A stretch of 7,885 nt of DNA from contig PCAT01000062.1 in NCBI GenBank assembly GCA_002730655.1, positions 1 to 7,885 of the forward strand, given 5' to 3'. Below the pieces are notes generated by a model. The model was not told the DNA's origin. It ran no database searches and saw only the letters and a list, made by a program, of their open reading frames with translations. Position numbers and translations under genes: made by a program. Source of the DNA: Balneola sp. Its GTDB lineage: Bacteria; Bacteroidota; Rhodothermia; Balneolales; Balneolaceae. This document shows, piece after piece, positions 6,235 through 7,885 of the stretch. Each line of letters opens with the position of its first letter. The stretch's first letter is position 1.

Positions 6235-7464
6235 TTAGCTAATTTTAATTGTTTTTGATGCTGGTATAAGAGAAGCAATTACCAAGGTAATGATGCATAC
6301 TGCAGATAAGATAATAAAAATTATTGCCAAACCATATCTATCCGCAATTATACCTGCAATAATTGCAAAAAGTGCCGCAGAACCAACTTGCATCATGAAT
6401 AAGAGGCTTATGACACTACCAGAAGTTTTGGAGGGTGCAATATCAAGCGCCCAACCTTGAACAACTGGCCGACCAGCATAAATTGCGAAACCAATTACTG
6501 CCGATAATAATATAATTAATATATTGCTGCTAATTAGTGGATAAAATGGCACCAAAACTCCTGAAACTAGGAGGGAGGAGATCGCAATAATTTTTCTTCC
6601 ATGCCTATCCGATAAGTAACCAGCGATGGGTCCTGAAATTAAGCCACCCATTTGCATTGAGAACAGCGAGGCTCCAATAACTGCGGCACTAGCGCCCTCA
6701 TTTGCAACCAGATATAGGGGCATAAATATAAGTACACCATTTTGCGTAACGGTCCTAACCCCCGCAACGAGAAATAAGGGGATTAATTGAATATTTAAAA
6801 GTAAGAGCTTTAAGTCCGCAAAATAATTGTCATCTTTCTCGCCAGTGATTTCTGGATTACTATTTTTCTTATCGTTCAAAAAGAAAATAATTATCAGCAC
6901 TAATATAAAAAGTGGTAAAGATAGGAATATTGAGGTTGTGTTCCAGGACAAATTACTACCATTAATTGTTACATATGTAAGAAAAAATGCTGCGAGCAGC
7001 GGTGATAATGCATCACCCAGGCTTGCGCCAATACTGTGGATTGATAATACAAAACCCCTATTTTCTGGATAATTTACAGATAAATATGTAATAGCCGCAG
7101 GATGCCAAAGACTAATACAAACTCCTATCATAGCGACGCTGATAAATAGTGAATATATCGTTGAAGACATACTCAAAAGCACCATTGCTATTCCGCCAAT
7201 CAAGAGTGAATATGCTTGGAAATTTGAATATTTTTCCTTCCCACGTAAATCCACTAATGGTCCACTTATCGCGTTTGCAAAGAAAGTAGAGAAGTGAAAT
7301 ACGGTCATAATTAAACCTGCCTGAGTATAGCTTAGACCAAGATCTAAGATAATATATGGTAACAGAATATATATTGCAGCATTAACCCAATGTGTGCCAC
7401 CGTGACCAGCAGCGACTAGAATTGATGGCATTTGTGGCTTTAAAATATTTTTTACAATATACAT
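6235..7464 (-). CDS. MFS transporter, fosmidomycin-resistance-like branch
   Basis: This 409-residue membrane protein has about twelve hydrophobic segments in two halves separated by a charged loop (about 197-215), the layout of the major facilitator superfamily. The MFS motif A is clear in the second half as GYLSDRHGRK (282-291) and degenerate in the first as GPLVDLRGKEK (68-78). GHGGTHWVNAAIYILLP (20-36) and WHPAA (120-124) resemble the fosmidomycin-resistance (Fsr) group, though many such proteins carry organic acids or unknown solutes. It lies 4 nt after the aldolase gene and is probably co-transcribed, so import or export of the aldolase pathway's compound is a reasonable guess. The ATG at 7464 was chosen: an upstream ATG at 7536 would add 24 hydrophilic residues read wholly out of the aldolase coding region. 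No good ribosome site precedes 7464, suggesting coupling to the aldolase stop. Confidence 0.88.
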   Translation of the reverse strand: MYIVKNILKPQMPSILVAAGHGGTHWVNAAIYILLPYIILDLGLSYTQAGLIMTVFHFSTFFANAISGPLVDLRGKEKYSNFQAYSLLIGGIAMVLLSMSSTIYSLFISVAMIGVCISLWHPAAITYLSVNYPENRGFVLSIHSIGASLGDALSPLLAAFFLTYVTINGSNLSWNTTSIFLSLPLFILVLIIIFFLNDKKNSNPEITGEKDDNYFADLKLLLLNIQLIPLFLVAGVRTVTQNGVLIFMPLYLVANEGASAAVIGASLFSMQMGGLISGPIAGYLSDRHGRKIIAISSLLVSGVLVPFYPLISSNILIILLSAVIGFAIYAGRPVVQGWALDIAPSKTSGSVISLLFMMQVGSAALFAIIAGIIADRYGLAIIFIILSAVCIITLVIASLIPASKTIKIS

Positions 7465-7468
7465 TATT

Positions 7469-7885
7469 TTAACTTTTGAGTCGGTCAACTCTGTCTTTTG
7501 ATGCAGAGAGCAAGAAACCAATGTCCTGTCCCGCAAGAAAGAAATTAGCTCCCATTTCTATATAATTCTTAGCTGCTTTTTCGTCTTTTACGCCCCCAGA
7601 GCCAAGCCATTTATTATATTTTTTACAAGCCAATGCAGTTTTTTCATAAAATTTTTGTATTTTTGGATTTCCAAAATCCTGCGGACAACCACTAGCCATT
7701 GCTAGATCATTTGTGCCAATCATTATGACATCAATCCCATCAACGGATGCTATTTCATCAATTGACTCAATTGCGGCCGGTGTTTCAACCATAGCAATGA
7801 GCATAGTTTCAGAGTTTAACTCTTTGGTTGCTTCTGATAGATCAACACTACGATAATCATATTGAACTATGCCCCCGCCAACACC
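7469..7885 (-). CDS. HpcH/HpaI-type aldolase/lyase, C-terminal 138 residues (5' end outside window)
   Basis: The frame is open from the right edge to the TAA at 7471-7469, so this is the C-terminal part of a protein normally about 250-260 residues long. The family are class II, metal-dependent aldolases that cleave 4-hydroxy-2-oxo acids (or 2-dehydro-3-deoxyglucarate-type acids) to pyruvate and an aldehyde. Counting from the first visible residue, GVGGGIVQYD (1-10) matches the loop before the active site. VETPAA (33-38) holds the metal ligand Glu34, and IGTNDLA (56-62) the second ligand Asp60. GSGGV (95-99) and AGQDIGFL (118-125) close the barrel. Met32 stands where E. coli HpcH has Gln two residues before the Glu. 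An internal ATG at 7804 is not the true start because homology runs on upstream. It is followed after 4 nt by the MFS gene. Confidence 0.88.
   Translation of the reverse strand, partial: GVGGGIVQYDYRSVDLSEATKELNSETMLIAMVETPAAIESIDEIASVDGIDVIMIGTNDLAMASGCPQDFGNPKIQKFYEKTALACKKYNKWLGSGGVKDEKAAKNYIEMGANFFLAGQDIGFLLSASKDRVDRLKS

Noticed and set aside
6221..6250. Weak hairpin around the gloA stop
   Set aside because: Only about 4 bp of AT pairing and no T tract, so it was not called a terminator.
7465..7536. A 24-residue N-terminal extension of the MFS protein from an ATG at 7536
   Set aside because: It overlaps the aldolase coding region in another frame, is hydrophilic, and precedes the natural membrane-protein start at 7464.
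1..7885. tRNA, rRNA, CRISPR, insertion sequence, integrase or attachment repeat
   Set aside because: Nothing resembling any of these was seen on either strand; coding genes account for nearly all of the window.

Overview
This window looks like a piece of an AT-rich, tightly packed bacterial chromosome. Intergenic gaps are 1 to about 100 nt, genes are single-domain metabolic enzymes, and no mobile element, RNA gene or CRISPR array is visible. The gene families and low G+C would suit a free-living heterotroph with a compact genome, for example a marine alphaproteobacterium of the SAR116 or AEGEAN-169 kind. That placement is inference from gene content; there is no phylogenetic marker here.

Layout from left to right. 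A minus-strand operon (about 1-2031) reads Gfo/Idh/MocA oxidoreductase, then the alpha subunit of an acetoin/pyruvate-type TPP dehydrogenase, then what appears to be the first codons of a further gene, probably the E1 beta subunit, cut by the left edge. A 94-nt AT-rich divergent promoter region (2032-2125) separates it from a single plus-strand gene for a FrsA/2,6-dihydropseudooxynicotine-hydrolase-like alpha/beta hydrolase. That gene ends 1 nt from the end of a convergent minus-strand pair: a two-repeat EthD-like (dimeric alpha/beta barrel) protein followed by a GMC-family FAD oxidoreductase. A second divergent gap of 103 nt (5712-5814) leads to a plus-strand glyoxalase I gene (gloA). It converges, 3 nt apart, on a minus-strand pair: the C-terminal part of an HpcH/HpaI-type aldolase (cut by the right edge) followed by an MFS transporter resembling the fosmidomycin-resistance group.

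Together the genes read as an accessory catabolic locus: transporter, alcohol-oxidising flavoenzyme, possible C-C bond hydrolase, pyruvate-releasing aldolase, NAD(P)-dependent polyol/sugar oxidoreductase, 2-oxo-acid or acetoin dehydrogenase, and detoxification of 2-oxoaldehydes. No substrate can be named from the sequence, and a single shared pathway is a hypothesis. The least understood gene is the duplicated EthD-like protein encoded just upstream of the GMC oxidoreductase. Start codons were re-chosen for three genes (EthD-like, GMC, MFS) from ribosome-binding sites and gene overlap. There is no gene-free stretch over 300 bases.
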